Below, in pieces: positions 44,205 through 55,111 of a DNA stretch of 64,000 bases. Below the pieces are notes generated by a model. That model did no database searches and had not been told where the DNA came from. It was given only the letters and a program-made list of their open reading frames with translations. The stretch comes from Galeruca laticollis (lineage: Eukaryota; Arthropoda; Insecta; Coleoptera; Chrysomelidae): assembly GCA_963921935.1 (NCBI GenBank), contig OY998177.1, positions 22,715,926 to 22,779,925 on the forward strand. Direction: 5' to 3'. Numbering within the stretch: the first letter of the stretch is position 1; every line of letters starts with the position of its first letter. Position numbers and translations under genes: made by a program.

Positions 44205-46378
44205 CAAACGTTTTAGAGGTTGGTGTCTTAGACTAGTAAACCTAAAGCAGAAAAATACTTGTAATAAGTTATGTTTTTTGATGATTTAATTTTAACTTTG
44301 CTGTTTCTTGATTAAACGTAGGTTTGCTGTACACCTAAAGAGTACTATTTTTTGATAATTTATTTTCAACTTTGTTGTTTTTCGATCAAATGTAGGTATG
44401 TTGTAAACTTTTGAGAGTATTTTCATTCCATTTAACATTTGTTGATTAGAATAACATGAGAAGGGTACTTTGTAAGCATAAATCGTCAAATTTTTTTCAA
44501 CTTTTGCCTTTTAAGTTGAAGATTATAGAATAAATTATAACTATGATGTAACTCATTATCGTTGTTCTCTTAGCGGAGACTTGTGTAAAGGCTTTTTTGG
44601 CATGCTTGTATTTTTTTTTTTGGTAAAACAGAGAAAAAGAAGAATCTATTGATAATGTTTTTATTCTGTTGGTTTTATAGCACTTATTTAAAAATAAGTA
44701 AAAGTTCTCAAAATGACATTTGTTCTAGGTAAAAGAGATACAAAACAATTTTTGCAATATTCCTGGTTACTAAGTTCATTTATAAGCTTTGATGTTTGTT
44801 GAAAAATGTATTAAATACTGTGATGGAGATTAGAAGGACGTTAATTTGATGATATTACAGAGTAAGTTTTTCCATTTATTTTTAACAAAATGACAGATAA
44901 CTTCTTAGTTTTAGGCATCATAATGTTTATTTTTTGAATAGAGATAGGGTATATGTGATTCAAGAAACCGAAAAATTCTTTAAGAAGAAGTGTATTTTAA
45001 GAAAAACGTCTGACTATCGTGAACAAACAAGAATGACATATGGAAAAATATGTAATGATTTGCTACCGGGATGGTTTAAAAGTAAGTAAAAGTGTGTTTT
45101 TCATGACATTTGTTTTAGATGGGAAGAAATACAAAACAATTTTTGCAATATTCTTGGTTACTAAGTTCATTTATAAGGTTTGATGTTTGTTGAAAAATAT
45201 ATTAAATACTGCGATAGAGATAAGAAGGGTGTTAATTTGTTGATATTACAGAGTAAGTTTTTCCATTTATTTTTAACAAAATGACAGATAACTTCTTAGT
45301 TTTAGGCATCATAATGTTTATTTTTGAATAGAGATAGGGTATATGTGATTTAAGAAACCGAAAAATTCTTTTTTTCTTTTCGCGGAGCAGGGTGTAAAGG
45401 CCTTTCTGACATGCTTGTATTATTTTACATTTTTTAAAGAATTATTCAACTTTAGCGTTTTAGAGGTTGAGGTTTTAAGACTAGGTAACATAAAGCAGAA
45501 AAAATACTTGTAATAAGTTATGTTTTTTGATGATTTAATTTCAACTTTGTCGCTTTTTTGATCAAATGTAGGTTTGCTGTACACTAAAGAGTACTATTTT
45601 TTCGATAATTTATTTTTAACTTTTTAATTTTCGATCAGATGTAGGTATGTTGTAAACTTTTTAGAATATTTTCATTCCATTTAACAGTTGTTGATTAAAA
45701 TAACATGAGAAAGGTACTTTGTAAGCATAAATCGGCAAATTTTTTCAAATTTTGCTTTTTAAGTTAAAGATTATAGAATAAATTATAACTATGATTTAAC
45801 TCATTATCGTTGTCCTCTTAGCGAAGACTTGTGTAAAGGCTTTTTTGACGTGCTTGTATTTTTTTGTTGAATCAGAGAAAAAGAAGAATCTATTGATAAT
45901 GTTTTTATTCTGTTGGTTTTATAACATTTTATTAAAAATGCGTAAATGTTCTCAAAATGACATTTGTTCTAGGTAAAAGAGATACAAAACAATTTTTGCA
46001 ATATTCCTGGTTACTAAGTTCATTTATAAGCTTTGATGTTTGTTGAAAAATGTATTAAATACTGTGATAGAGATTAGAAGGATGTTAATTTGGTGATATT
46101 ACAGAGTAATTTTTTCCATTTATTTTCAACAAAATGACAGATAACTTCTTAGTTTTAGGCATCATAATGTTTATTTTTTGAATAGAGATAGGGTATATGT
46201 GATTCAAGAAACCGAAAAATTCTTTAGGAAGAAGTGCATTTTAAGAAAAACGTGTGACTATGACATGGAAAAATATGTAATGATTTGCTACCGGGATGGT
46301 TTAAAAGTAAGTAAAAGTGTGTTTTTTCATGACATTTGTTTTAGATGGGGAGAAATACAAAATGTTTTCGTCTTATAG
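44205..46378 (+). repeat. 1.24-kb repeats with exon-like cassettes, right arm
   Basis: Mirror of 39,585-41,760 on the plus strand. The fullest cassette is at about 44,940-45,075, and the shorter copy ends near 46,378. Splice-like GTAAGT and TTTTAG flank the stretches. Confidence 0.5.
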
Positions 46379-46547
46379 GTATAATGAAACGAAGAGAAAC
46401 AGATGGAAAACGAAGAAACTTTTGAAAATATTTTTATTCAGACAGCATTAAAACGTTTATTTATAACAATGTGTAATATTGTATTCTTAATAAAGATTAT
46501 TATTATTAGATTGTTGTTGTTGTTGTTTTCTTATTGACGAAGGCGTT

Positions 46548-47150
46548 AACTGATGGCACATATTTGACAATGTAGGTTGACGACGACAGATGGCGTAGAC
46601 TGACAACAAAATGACAGACATGACGCTGAATATAAGACACCCTTCACAGACCATGATGACATAAGGCACATTTGACAGACGACAGAAAGCAAAAAACACA
46701 CGACAGACGGCGCAGATCATACGACATAAGGCACATTTGACTGACGACGCATACGATAGAAAACAAGATACATACCAGAGACATAGCTGAGGCATACCAG
46801 AGACATACTACAGACATACCAGAGACACGTCAGAGACATACCAGAGACACATTTGACGGATGGCAAATACGACAGATGATACATTTGACAGACGACGTAG
46901 ACCATACGATGCAGACCATATGACATAAGACACATTTGACAGACGACGCATACGATAGAAAACAAGAGACATATGACAGACGACGTAGACCATACAACAG
47001 AAAACAAGAAACACATGGCAGACGACGCAGACCATACGACATAAGATACATTTGACATACGACATATATGACGACCCATACGACAGAAAACACACATGAC
47101 AGACGACGCAGACTTGATGTACGTCACACAGAAGATATATGACACACGGT
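46548..47150. repeat. TCTGTC/GTATG-rich minisatellite, right arm
   Basis: Reverse complement of the left-arm tract. Confidence 0.85.
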
Positions 47151-47739
47151 TAACTGCATTAACGATATGTAATGTACTATGTAGGTTGAGAGTATTGATG
47201 GCAGAGCCGAGTAGGTAACTGTATTATCGACACTTAGTGGACAATGTAGGTTGAGAGTATTGGCTATAGATCGACTTTAATCCGGCGAATAATAGCAGAG
47301 TGTCCTTTTGACATCGTTAACATCCTGTATATCAACGCTGTTTGTTCTATGTCAACCAATAACGGATCGGCCTTATGGCATCGTTAACGTCTTGTATACC
47401 GATCATCGTAGTAACATATTTATGACAACACCCTGTATATCGAACGTCGTCGTAGTGGTTTACCTCTTCATCACAAGTTATTCGATTTCAATACGACCAA
47501 TCAGAGATGGTAGTGCCCTTATGGTGTCTTTGTACATCCACTTATCACAATGGTGTTTGTTCGACTTCAATCTAACCAATATTAGCAGAGATATGTGTTA
47601 TAGTGCCCTAATGGCGTCTTTGTACATCGTGTATATGATAATAATCTAACAATCATAGGATCGTTTACCCGACGACACATAAGACACATCCGCCGATGGT
47701 CAACGGCACCCTCTGGTCATTGTCGATCACTTCTTCAGA

Positions 47740-48905
47740 TGACTCTTTTGATACTCCTTGTATATTTGCAAAACTTATCGCTTATCTCTTCATCTCTTCT
47801 TCTTTCCCATCAATCAACGACACCCTCTGGTCATTGTCTTCAGGTATGATTCTTGTAAACCCTCTGTGGTCATTGTCTTCATCACAATGATGTTTATTTG
47901 ACTCCAATCTGACCAATCAGAGATGCTTGTGCCCTTATGGCATTGGTGACGTCTTGTATACCGATCATCATAGTAACATATTTATGACAACACCCTGTAT
48001 ATCGGTATATTATTGTAAAACTTATCGCTTATCTCTTCTTCTTTCCCATCAATTAACGACACCCTCTGGGCATTGTCTTCAGGTATGATTCTTGTAAACC
48101 CTCTGTGGTCATTGTCTTCATCACAATGATGTTTATTTGTCTCCAATCTGACCAATCAGAGATGCTTGTGCCCTTATGGCATTGTTGACGTCTTGTATAC
48201 CGATCATCATAGTAACATATTTATGACAACACCCTGTATATCGGTATATTATTGTAAAACTTATCGCTTATCTCTTCATCTCTTCTTCTTTCGCATCAAT
48301 CAACGACACCCTCTGGGCATTGTCTTCAGGTGTGATTCTTGTAAACCCTCTGTGGTCATTGACTTCATCATAATGGTGTTTATTTGACCCCAAACTGACT
48401 AATCAGAGGTGCTTGTGCCCTTTTGGTATCGTAGACATCTTGTATACTGATCATCGTAGTAACATATTTATGACAACACCTCGTATATCGGTATATTATT
48501 GAAAAACTTATCGCTTATCTCTTCTTCTTTCCCATTGATCAACGGCACCCTCTGGTCATTGTCTTCAGGTATGATTCTTGTAAACCCTCTGGTCATTGAC
48601 TTCATTACAATGGTGTTTATTTGACTCCAAACTGACTAATCAGAGATGTTTGTGCCCTTTTGGTATCGTAGACATCTTGTATACTGATCATCGTAGTAAC
48701 ATATTTATGACAACACATCGTATATCGGTATATTATTGTAAAACTTATCGCTTATCTCTTCTTCTTTCCCATTGATCAACGACACCCTCTGGTCACTGTC
48801 TTCAGGTATGATTCTTGTAAACCCTCTGGTCATTGACTTCATCATAATGGTGTTTATTTGACTCCAAACTGACTAATCAGAGATGCTTGTGTCCTTATGG
48901 CGTCT
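47740..48905. repeat. Tandem array of about 238-bp units, right arm
   Basis: Reverse complement of the left-arm array. Unit number and most sequence differences between units are preserved, so the arms were copied as a whole. Confidence 0.9.
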
Positions 48906-49058
48906 TTGTACATCCCGTATACGATAATAATCTAAAAACGATGCAGATAACGTCTAACAGTTGAATATTTGTTGTTGTTGTGATACAATCTGAATTAAAA
49001 ATAAATGTAATATTTCGATAAATTCTAAATTCGCTTTCACAATATACTCTGATATGAT

Positions 49059-49139
49059 AATAACTTGGTGGTCTTGCTAGCATGCTAAAAGACTAATAAC
49101 GCATGAGAATGTGTGATCGATGGTTCGAATCCTATCGTC
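49059..49139 (+). other. tRNA-like segment with perfect box B (right)
   Basis: Mirror copy; GGTTCGAATCC at 49,122-49,132. The same caveats apply: no complete cloverleaf is evident. Confidence 0.35.
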
Positions 49140-49289
49140 GGTAGCGAAATATTTAATAAATTGTATGAAAACACTGCTACGTCACACACTATATACAAAA
49201 TATGTGTAGGATATGATGATATACGAAAACACTGCTTACGTCACACTATATACATGGCAACATAGAAAAATCATAAAGATGAAGTTCAT

Positions 49290-49515
49290 CACAGAACAGA
49301 TGGGGCATACGATACATTTGACAGATGACACATACAACAGAACGCACGTACGTAACATAGAACAGAACGCACGTACGTAACATAGAACAGATGGGGCATA
49401 CGAAACACTTGACAGATGACACATACAACAGAACGCACGTACGTAACATAGAACAGAACGCACGTACGTAACATGGAACAGAACGCACGTACGTAACATA
49501 GAACAGATGGGGCAT
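49290..49515. repeat. Minisatellite, right arm
   Basis: Reverse complement of the left-arm minisatellite, with the same unit number. Confidence 0.9.
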
Positions 49516-49539
49516 ACGACGGTTGACCCATATGACGAA

Positions 49540-49870
49540 CGGCCCATACGACGACCCGACGCGTGCGCAGATGACCCGTACGATGGATGGCCTTGGGCCG
49601 CCCCCGTACCCGCGTTGCTAGCTTCCGGTGACGTCACCCTACACAAGTTTTCGTGGGGTTTACTTGCGCTACACATGTTTTAGGAGGGGTTTGCTATGTT
49701 AGGTTACCGCCTTTTGAGCTTCCGTTGAAGACGTCACGGCTGGTGGGGGCCATACGACGGCGCGTGCGCAGAAATCCAAGATGGCCGCCTTCCGGTACGT
49801 GGGGTTTGCTATGTTAGGTTACCGCCAATCGAGCTTCCGGTGACGTCACTACCCCCTCCTAAAACGTGCG
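49540..49870. promoter_or_regulatory. GC-rich, promoter-like terminus of the palindrome (right)
   Basis: Mirror of 36,100-36,430 with the same CRE-like, Ets-like and YY1-like motifs in reverse orientation, and small differences near 49,680-49,735. Confidence 0.45.
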
Positions 49871-50069
49871 TCTAGTGTCCCACTATCTACTAAACACCGA
49901 AATAGCGAACAGTGAAGTATTGACATAAATTAATAATCAAGTTTGTGTACATATAAATTAAGCGTTAGTGAGTAGTTTAGTGTTTAAATAAATTAAGTAA
50001 GTGAACACACCGAGTGTTTAAAGTTTATCCCACCCGTTTACTATTTAAATGAATTAGAAAAACATTACA

Positions 50070-50970
50070 ATAAGAATAGAAACGAAATATGAGAAACCTT
50101 GCAGAAATATACAGCTAACCTCCTTAGCGATGATAGACCAGAAAGCCCCCAATTGGAAGTAAATGACTCTCCATCGGGACCAGGCATAATACTATACGCC
50201 ATGGAACTCATAAAGAAAAAACTACAAAGCTCTAGGATCTGACTATATGTACTCAGAATCATCCCACTTAATTAGTGAAAGAAGCATAAAAAGAATAACT
50301 GAACTGACAGTGGGAATTTCCATGAAGACTGACTTCTTTCTACTTTTATCACAATACCCGAAACAACTAATGCAAATACGTGTAAAGACTATGGCCTCAT
50401 TACTTAATGAGGCATTCTCTAAAACTCTTTCTTCATGTCCTACACACAAGACTATATAAAAAATACGAGAAAGTGAGCGGTACCAATCAATTCGGTTTTC
50501 AAAGTGGATTCGGAACCAGAGAGGCTATATTCAATCTGCAAACATTAGTACAGAACTGCTATGACCAGAGAAAATATGTCTTCATATTGACTACGAAAAA
50601 GCATTTGACAATACTAAACATGACCACCTCATATGGTATCTTAACGATCTGAGGCTGGAGGGAAATGACGTTTGACTTATAAGTAACCCGTACTGGAACC
50701 AAAAGGCAGAGATTCGACTAAGCAACTCAGGAGCAATACAAGAGTTTAGTATAAAGAAAGGCGTCAGACAGGCATGCATCTTGTCACCAACGCTGTTTAC
50801 CATATGTGTAGAGATAGTATTTATGAAGGCAGTCTCGAATAGCTCAATTGGAGTTAGGGTTAACGGAATTCCCATCAACAACATCCGATATGCCGATGAA
50901 ACAGCTATAATAACAGATAATGCAGGTGATCTCTAGTCCCTACTGAATCAGGTTATCGAAGATTTCTGAC
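50070..50970 (+). pseudogene. RTE reverse transcriptase half, broken
   Basis: Fingers and palm motifs are readable across frames: NQFGFQSGFGTREA (about 50,487), a degraded DYEKAFD reading DYEKAFDNT-like in one frame (about 50,590), KKGVRQACILSPTLF (about 50,757) and IRYADETA (about 50,887), which corresponds to the catalytic YADD with the second Asp changed to Glu. Frameshifts and stops are frequent. The frame continues beyond the mariner insertion at 51,903. Confidence 0.8.
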
Positions 50971-51900
50971 AATGATATTTAGTATCAAGTATTCTTAAAG
51001 ATTGTTGTAGGCGATTCGCTATTCCATTTTTAAACAAAAAGTTTTCATAAACATGTATGATAAGTATTGTCGTTAATGAGTTACATGGCGTTGCATAGTA
51101 TTTAATTAACGAATTTTGACTGTAAGTGAAATTTATTTTAATATAAGCAATCATATTGTGATAAACAAAACAATTTCAGAGAAGTTGTTCAAACTCTAGC
51201 TATAATTCAAGCATCTGCTCGACGTCTAATAGATTGCGGAATACGTTCGAAAATGCCTGGATTGCAGGGAATAACATTACAGCCTCGTATGGTGTAATTT
51301 TGAAGATCTTCAGTGTATAAGATAGGCGTTATGTAAATGGGTGATTTTGAATATTATCACACATAAAAATCCAGAGGATTGAGACCAGGTGACGAAGATG
51401 TAGCTTAGCAAATGATTCAGAATATGGTAAACGATTATTTGAATAAAGCTGGGCATACATAGGTCTAGACTCTAAGGCATTACCATTCGCTAACCAAACA
51501 AAAAGTTTATATTAGGCATTTCAGCATTAGTAAATTCAGTTAACATAAACCAAAGCAGAACTGGTGCTACACCAAAATAGGGTACAATAAAAATGTTTTG
51601 TGCGTTTTTGGCGTCAGTTTTTAGGTTTGACACGGTAATTATCAATATTTCAAAGCCCCCTTAGAATAAACATATTTTTTCTTATTACTTTTGAGAACCA
51701 GTAGCATCACTAAGGACAAAAATACGGTATAAATACATTTCACTTATAGTCAGTGCTCTTTAATTGGAAGCAATTCAACGCCCTGTAGCTCGTTTACGGC
51801 AAGACTTATCACACATGTTTCTCAGAACTTTTCGTCTTAAAATTGAATGGTGAATCGCTTACAGCAATCTTCCAGATTACTTTGGAAACACCCTGTATAT
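50967..51900 (-). mobile_element. Mariner-like element with about 170-bp inverted ends, decayed
   Basis: Inverted arms lie at about 50,967-51,150 and 51,723-51,898 (shared GGCGATTC, ACATGT.TGATAAGT, GTAAGTGAAAT). The right end reads CCCTGTATA, the common outer end of insect mariner-like elements. On the minus strand the interior retains pieces of a DDE transposase C-terminus (NPGIFERI, RRRADACI at about 51,210-51,270) with many stops. It interrupts the RTE reverse transcriptase. Exact TA duplications are not clear. Confidence 0.65.
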
Positions 51901-51902
51901 TG

Positions 51903-52140
51903 TGGATTTATCTAAAAACAGTTAGTTTCATTCCGAGCAGTGATAAGAACAATATTGCAAACATTCGGATACATATAAATGAAAACCATATCGAACGAGT
52001 CCAACAATTAAGATATCTGGGGTGCATGGTTAATGCAACATGGGATCTAGACCAGGAAATAAAATGCGGGATTGAGTAGAAACGAATAACTTTCCTGAGG
52101 CTCAAAAATTTCCTCACAGGCAGGATCCTAAACTTTAGCA
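51903..52140 (+). pseudogene. RTE RT C-terminal fragment
   Basis: In frame: SSDKNNIANIRIHINENHIE, then RVQQLRYLGCMVN, then EIKCGIE and a stop, then FLRLKNFLTGRILNF in the same frame. This is the thumb/connection region of the same RTE whose palm is at 50,070-50,970. Confidence 0.8.
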
Positions 52141-52599
52141 TCATGTAATGATTACAGGTAAGCGTGCCACCCACTAAACCTTGTATATTCCAGACCATTA
52201 ATTAGGGCAACACTTACCTCCAATCTGTGGGAACGAAATAATACGATATGTTTGAAAGCTCACTGGGATACAAATAATATCAATGAACCATGACCATCGT
52301 CAACATGTCGATGAGCAGTGTTACACTTACGAATATGAAATACAACTAATGTTTACTATACGAAATCAAAACTATATATACATGCTGAATCAATATTCTT
52401 CAGTCCGTTAGTACTATTCACATTTATCCATGTTTACCTTGTCGATTTGGTTGTTTCACAATTTCGTAGCGTTCTAGTCTGAATGTGTTCCATTAATTAC
52501 CTAAATAAACGTATTTCCTAAAGAAATGTGGTTCTTTCTTACTCACTAACCTTACTAAATTTATTAGTGACCGTCACAATCAGATACAGAATGGTGAAA
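52141..52599. other. Unidentified insertion within the RTE
   Basis: About 460 bp separating two colinear parts of the RTE protein. I see no open frame. A phrase resembling a decayed mariner end (GTGCCACCCACTAAACCTTG) lies at its left border. The identity is unknown. Confidence 0.4.
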
Positions 52600-52925
52600 T
52601 GCTAGGTCTCGTTAGTACTGTTATGTGGAATGAAGGCGTGGAGGTTGAAAACAAACAAAATAAACAAAAAAAAAGAAGATAAATTGCATAACTGCGACAT
52701 ATCATATGTGGGGAACGTTATCACCTTCAACGCCATGTTCTACAGGAAAACTTTAAGGGGAAAAAGAGGAATAGGAAGAAAGAATCTATCCTGGCTTAGA
52801 AATATTCGTCAGTGGACAGGGACCTAAGATAAATACGAAATGCAGCTATGAATAGAGATATTTGATAAGAGGACGATGGACGCCAATGCAGGAATCTGTA
52901 TGCGCTCTAAGAAGAAGAAGCTAGT
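52600..52925 (+). pseudogene. RTE C-terminus and GAA-rich 3' end
   Basis: LCGMKAWRLKTNKINKKK corresponds to the usual YGxExWTL motif. It is followed by FYRKTLRGKRGIGRKNLSW and LRNIRQWTG, the conserved C-terminal signature of CFDP2-like RTE proteins. It ends at GAAGAAGAAG (52,909-52,919), the simple-repeat 3' end typical of RTE. Confidence 0.8.
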
Positions 52926-53408
52926 GACCCTAGCTTGACGGATATTATTGAAAATGACCAACAGTATAGTGGAGATCATTTAATGTGTCATCTATTTAAA
53001 ATTAATCTTGAAGATTCACCCATGTGCGATTGCGGAGAGGAAGGAAACGCAGAGCATAAAATTTTAGGTTGCATATTGATTCAAAATCAAGTTAAAGAAC
53101 TGAATAAATTTATTTATAATAAGAACAATCAAATAAAGGTCCCTTATAATTTAACAGAATTAATTAGGTCAAATAACTTTGAATTATACAAAAAACTATA
53201 CTCGCATATATGTAGAATAGGACTTAAAATTGAAATAGATAATTACTAGAATATTTATATTATGTACAATATAAACCTTATCCATAAATGTATCTCCATA
53301 CCTAGTGTGTATCCTAGTCAATCCGTGGTCCTCTTGTTTGTTGAAGTCGCTCTGATCGACCCCTGAGCGCAAAGTGTCCCTGTTATATTAAAAAAAAAAA
53401 AAAAAAAA
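52926..53408 (+). pseudogene. 5'-truncated non-LTR retrotransposon tail with poly(A)
   Basis: The frame 52,935-53,249 holds a C-terminal Cys/His motif (CDCGEEGNAEHKILGC, CX1CX7-8HX4C) of Jockey/I-type non-LTR polyproteins. It is followed by a 140-bp 3' UTR and about 20 A at 53,389-53,408. It starts directly at the GAA repeats of the RTE, as expected for a 5'-truncated insertion. Confidence 0.7.
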
Positions 53409-53650
53409 GTATATGTATACTAAAAAAATAAGAAAAAAAAATAATACAAAAAAATAATAAGAAAGGAGAAAAAAAAATATGAATAATAAAATAATAAAAA
53501 ATTAAAAAAAAATTTTTTAAAAAAAAAACAATTAAAAAAATATATATTAAATAATGAAAAAAAAAAGATGTGAATTCTAGAATGTAGATAAAAAAATGTA
53601 TCATAGTAGAATAGGTATAAGATTTAAGTTTAAAAAAAAAAAAAATGTAC
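53409..53650. repeat. A-rich low-complexity tract
   Basis: Mostly A with scattered T and G, probably an expanded poly(A) tail region. The Phe-rich frame on the opposite strand is not a gene. Confidence 0.8.
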
Positions 53651-53679
53651 ATCCTTGAGCAAAATGTTAAGCTGGCGAA

Positions 53680-54245
53680 TGGACATAGTTTCCGCAGCCA
53701 AGGTAAACCAAATCACACACACATTTAATGTTTCGCCGCTTGATTTTATTTTGTGGGGATACCTCATAATTAAAATCTACAAAACAAAACCAGCCTCTTC
53801 AGAAGATTTGCGTCAAAGACTTGTCGACGAGGGCCATCGAATCACTCCGGAAATTATTTGGAATGTGCGAGAACTCTTCTAACAAAATCTTTATTATGGA
53901 CGCAGGTGGTCATCAATTTGAACATTTAATTTCACTAAGAAGTGAGTACTAAACATAATTTAAACTTTAAAATGTAATTGATTAATAATTATTAGACCAA
54001 GTTTTCAAATTTAAAGAGTGTTGAAAAGAGAATTGAAAGAGCATTAAAATGATTCCTTACTCGACCTCTAATGATATTTGAATATTTGGAGGTGATGCTT
54101 ACCTCTGCTAGGGGGTGAAAGTTGCGAAGTCATAAATACAGGAAAAAAGTGTCCCCCTTTGATCAAAAATCGATGGATCTCTGCGTTTCTTTGAAACGTT
54201 GACGCAGTTCCTGTTCCGTTTTCGTCCGGCCACTCTGTATATTAT
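53680..54245 (+). pseudogene. Mariner/Tc1-like transposase C-terminal fragment and terminal repeat
   Basis: SPLDFILWGYL (third catalytic Asp in the SPDLNPxDFFLWG region of relatives) is followed by SSEDLRQRLV, ITPEIIWNVRELF and, after a frameshift, AGGHQFEHLI at about 53,900. The right end CGTTTTCGTCCGGCCACTCTGTATA (about 54,218-54,242) matches the solitary end at 30,768. The N-terminal two-thirds are missing. Confidence 0.7.
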
Positions 54246-54645
54246 ACAAAAGGTGGAGTAAAAATGAATGCACCAACTTGAATATATCGAATTTTCGTAT
54301 TATAATAATGAATTCAAATGAAAAACAAGATCAACCTCTATTTAAACAAACTTTGTAATTAAACGTAAAGTGAAATTTATTTCACTTTAGTCTTTTACGA
54401 AGGTAGGTTAGACTAATGCCGGATAATGTGTCTAACCACTGAACTGGCGTCTATTTCACTGTACACTAATCCGAAAAACAGCATGAAACAAAGCATGACT
54501 TCATTAATGATATAAAATTGCTGATGATTTCTTGTTAATTCCTATATGAAACATTTGTTTTAGTTTATAACACTCTTAGATAATTTATTTTCAATAAATT
54601 CTTAGTTAACATTATTGCTACACGAGGAAAATTAAATAATGTAGG
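54246..54645. other. Intergenic, nothing recognised
   Basis: AT-rich sequence without a credible frame between the mariner fragment and the pogo-like element. Confidence 0.5.
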
Positions 54646-54647
54646 TA

Positions 54648-54671
54648 GGGGAGGGTGGGCCACCATGAGAC
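54648..54671 (+). repeat. Pogo-like left TIR with first subterminal motif
   Basis: GGGGAGGGTGGGCCACCATGAGAC; its 3' part is the GGGCCACCATGAGAC motif that recurs seven more times in the element. TA precedes it. Confidence 0.9.
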
Positions 54672-55036
54672 ACGTTCACCATGAGACAATCGTTATTATT
54701 TAAAAAAAACGCGGCACATTTTGTCGCTATTCACAGAAACATCAAGTGGCAGGCATGTTAGTCTTATTTCTGTTGCCGAAGAAGCCGCACGTGCGTTACC
54801 GAATTTTTTACCGGCCTCGATTTATTTTCGCCATAGTGAAATTTTTTGTTGCTGTGAGTTCAGTACCTCATCAGTGGTTCCCAATATAGTTCTTTATTGG
54901 TCTGAGGTGTTCATTAGAACAGGTGAATATTAATTTCATTGTTTATGTGTATTACTAGTAGATTTTTTCACGTTTTACGAAAATATTGCTGTTTGTAACT
55001 AAGACCTACAATGGGCCACAATGAGACATGAATTTC

Positions 55037-55068
55037 GGGCCACCTTGAGACGTGTCTCATGGTGGCCC
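55037..55068. promoter_or_regulatory. Palindromic pair of subterminal motifs upstream of the transposase start
   Basis: GGGCCACCTTGAGAC, GT, GTCTCATGGTGGCCC: two motifs back to back, ending 43 bp before the ATG at 55,112. Another motif is at 55,013-55,027. The reverse arrangement occurs at 57,291-57,327 near the right end. These are likely transposase-binding sites, and the location suggests possible self-regulation (inference). Confidence 0.55.
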
Positions 55069-55111
55069 ATATGCAACGAGTTTTGTCGAAAAAAAATATT
55101 TTGTTCAAGGT

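Larger units (their letters stand above)
36080..49891. mobile_element. 13.8-kb palindromic element with Polinton-like ends
   Basis: Two arms of about 6.88 kb (36,080-42,955 and 43,009-49,891) are near-perfect reverse complements, separated by a 53-nt spacer. The ends read AGTAGATAGTGGG...CCCACTATCTACT. A 6-bp duplication (AAACAC) and AG...CT termini are the insertion signature of Polinton/Maverick elements. No integrase, protein-primed polymerase, packaging ATPase or capsid frame is recognisable. Arms differ by scattered substitutions and small indels (for example near 36,262/49,700). What is known: Polintons have long TIRs and 6-bp duplications. Inference: this is a non-autonomous Polinton-related inverted dimer or fold-back. 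Confidence 0.75.
43009..49891 (-). repeat. Right arm of the giant palindrome
   Basis: Mirror of the left arm; position i on the left corresponds to about 85,971 minus i near the ends and 85,964 minus i near the centre. All left-arm features recur here on the opposite strand. Confidence 0.95.
32173..50069 (+). mobile_element. Gypsy LTR retrotransposon, 3' LTR interrupted by the giant palindrome
   Basis: A truncated 5' LTR (32,173-32,286) matches the end of the 3' LTR (49,956-50,069). Internal coding is at 32,313-35,762. The 3' LTR starts near 35,785 after the purine-rich AGGAGGGG, runs to 36,079, is broken by the 13.8-kb palindrome, and resumes at 49,898. A TATA-like box (CATATATAAAGG, about 36,007) and an AATAAA (about 36,063) lie in the LTR. 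Only about 114 bp of the 5' LTR remain, and no target duplication is visible, so the left end was lost. Confidence 0.85.
30830..52925 (+). mobile_element. RTE-type non-LTR retrotransposon (CFDP2-like), split by nested insertions
   Basis: The pieces are 30,830-32,172 (5' region and endonuclease), 50,070-50,970 (reverse transcriptase), 51,903-52,140 (RT C-terminal motif IERVQQLRYLGC) and 52,600-52,925 (C-terminus reading GKRGIGRKNLSWLRNIRQW, ending in GAAGAAGAAG repeats). All are on the same strand and in the expected order. Interruptions are the Gypsy plus palindrome (32,173-50,069), a mariner-like element (about 50,967-51,900) and an unidentified 460-bp stretch (about 52,140-52,600). The family assignment rests on the protein motifs. 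Confidence 0.85.

Noticed and set aside
36080..49891. Palindrome as a pure assembly artefact
   Set aside because: A 6-bp duplication, matching AG/CT ends, LTR continuity and scattered arm differences argue for a real insertion. Long reads should still confirm it.
53383..53652. Phe-rich minus-strand frame
   Set aside because: Translation of the A-rich tract after a poly(A) tail.
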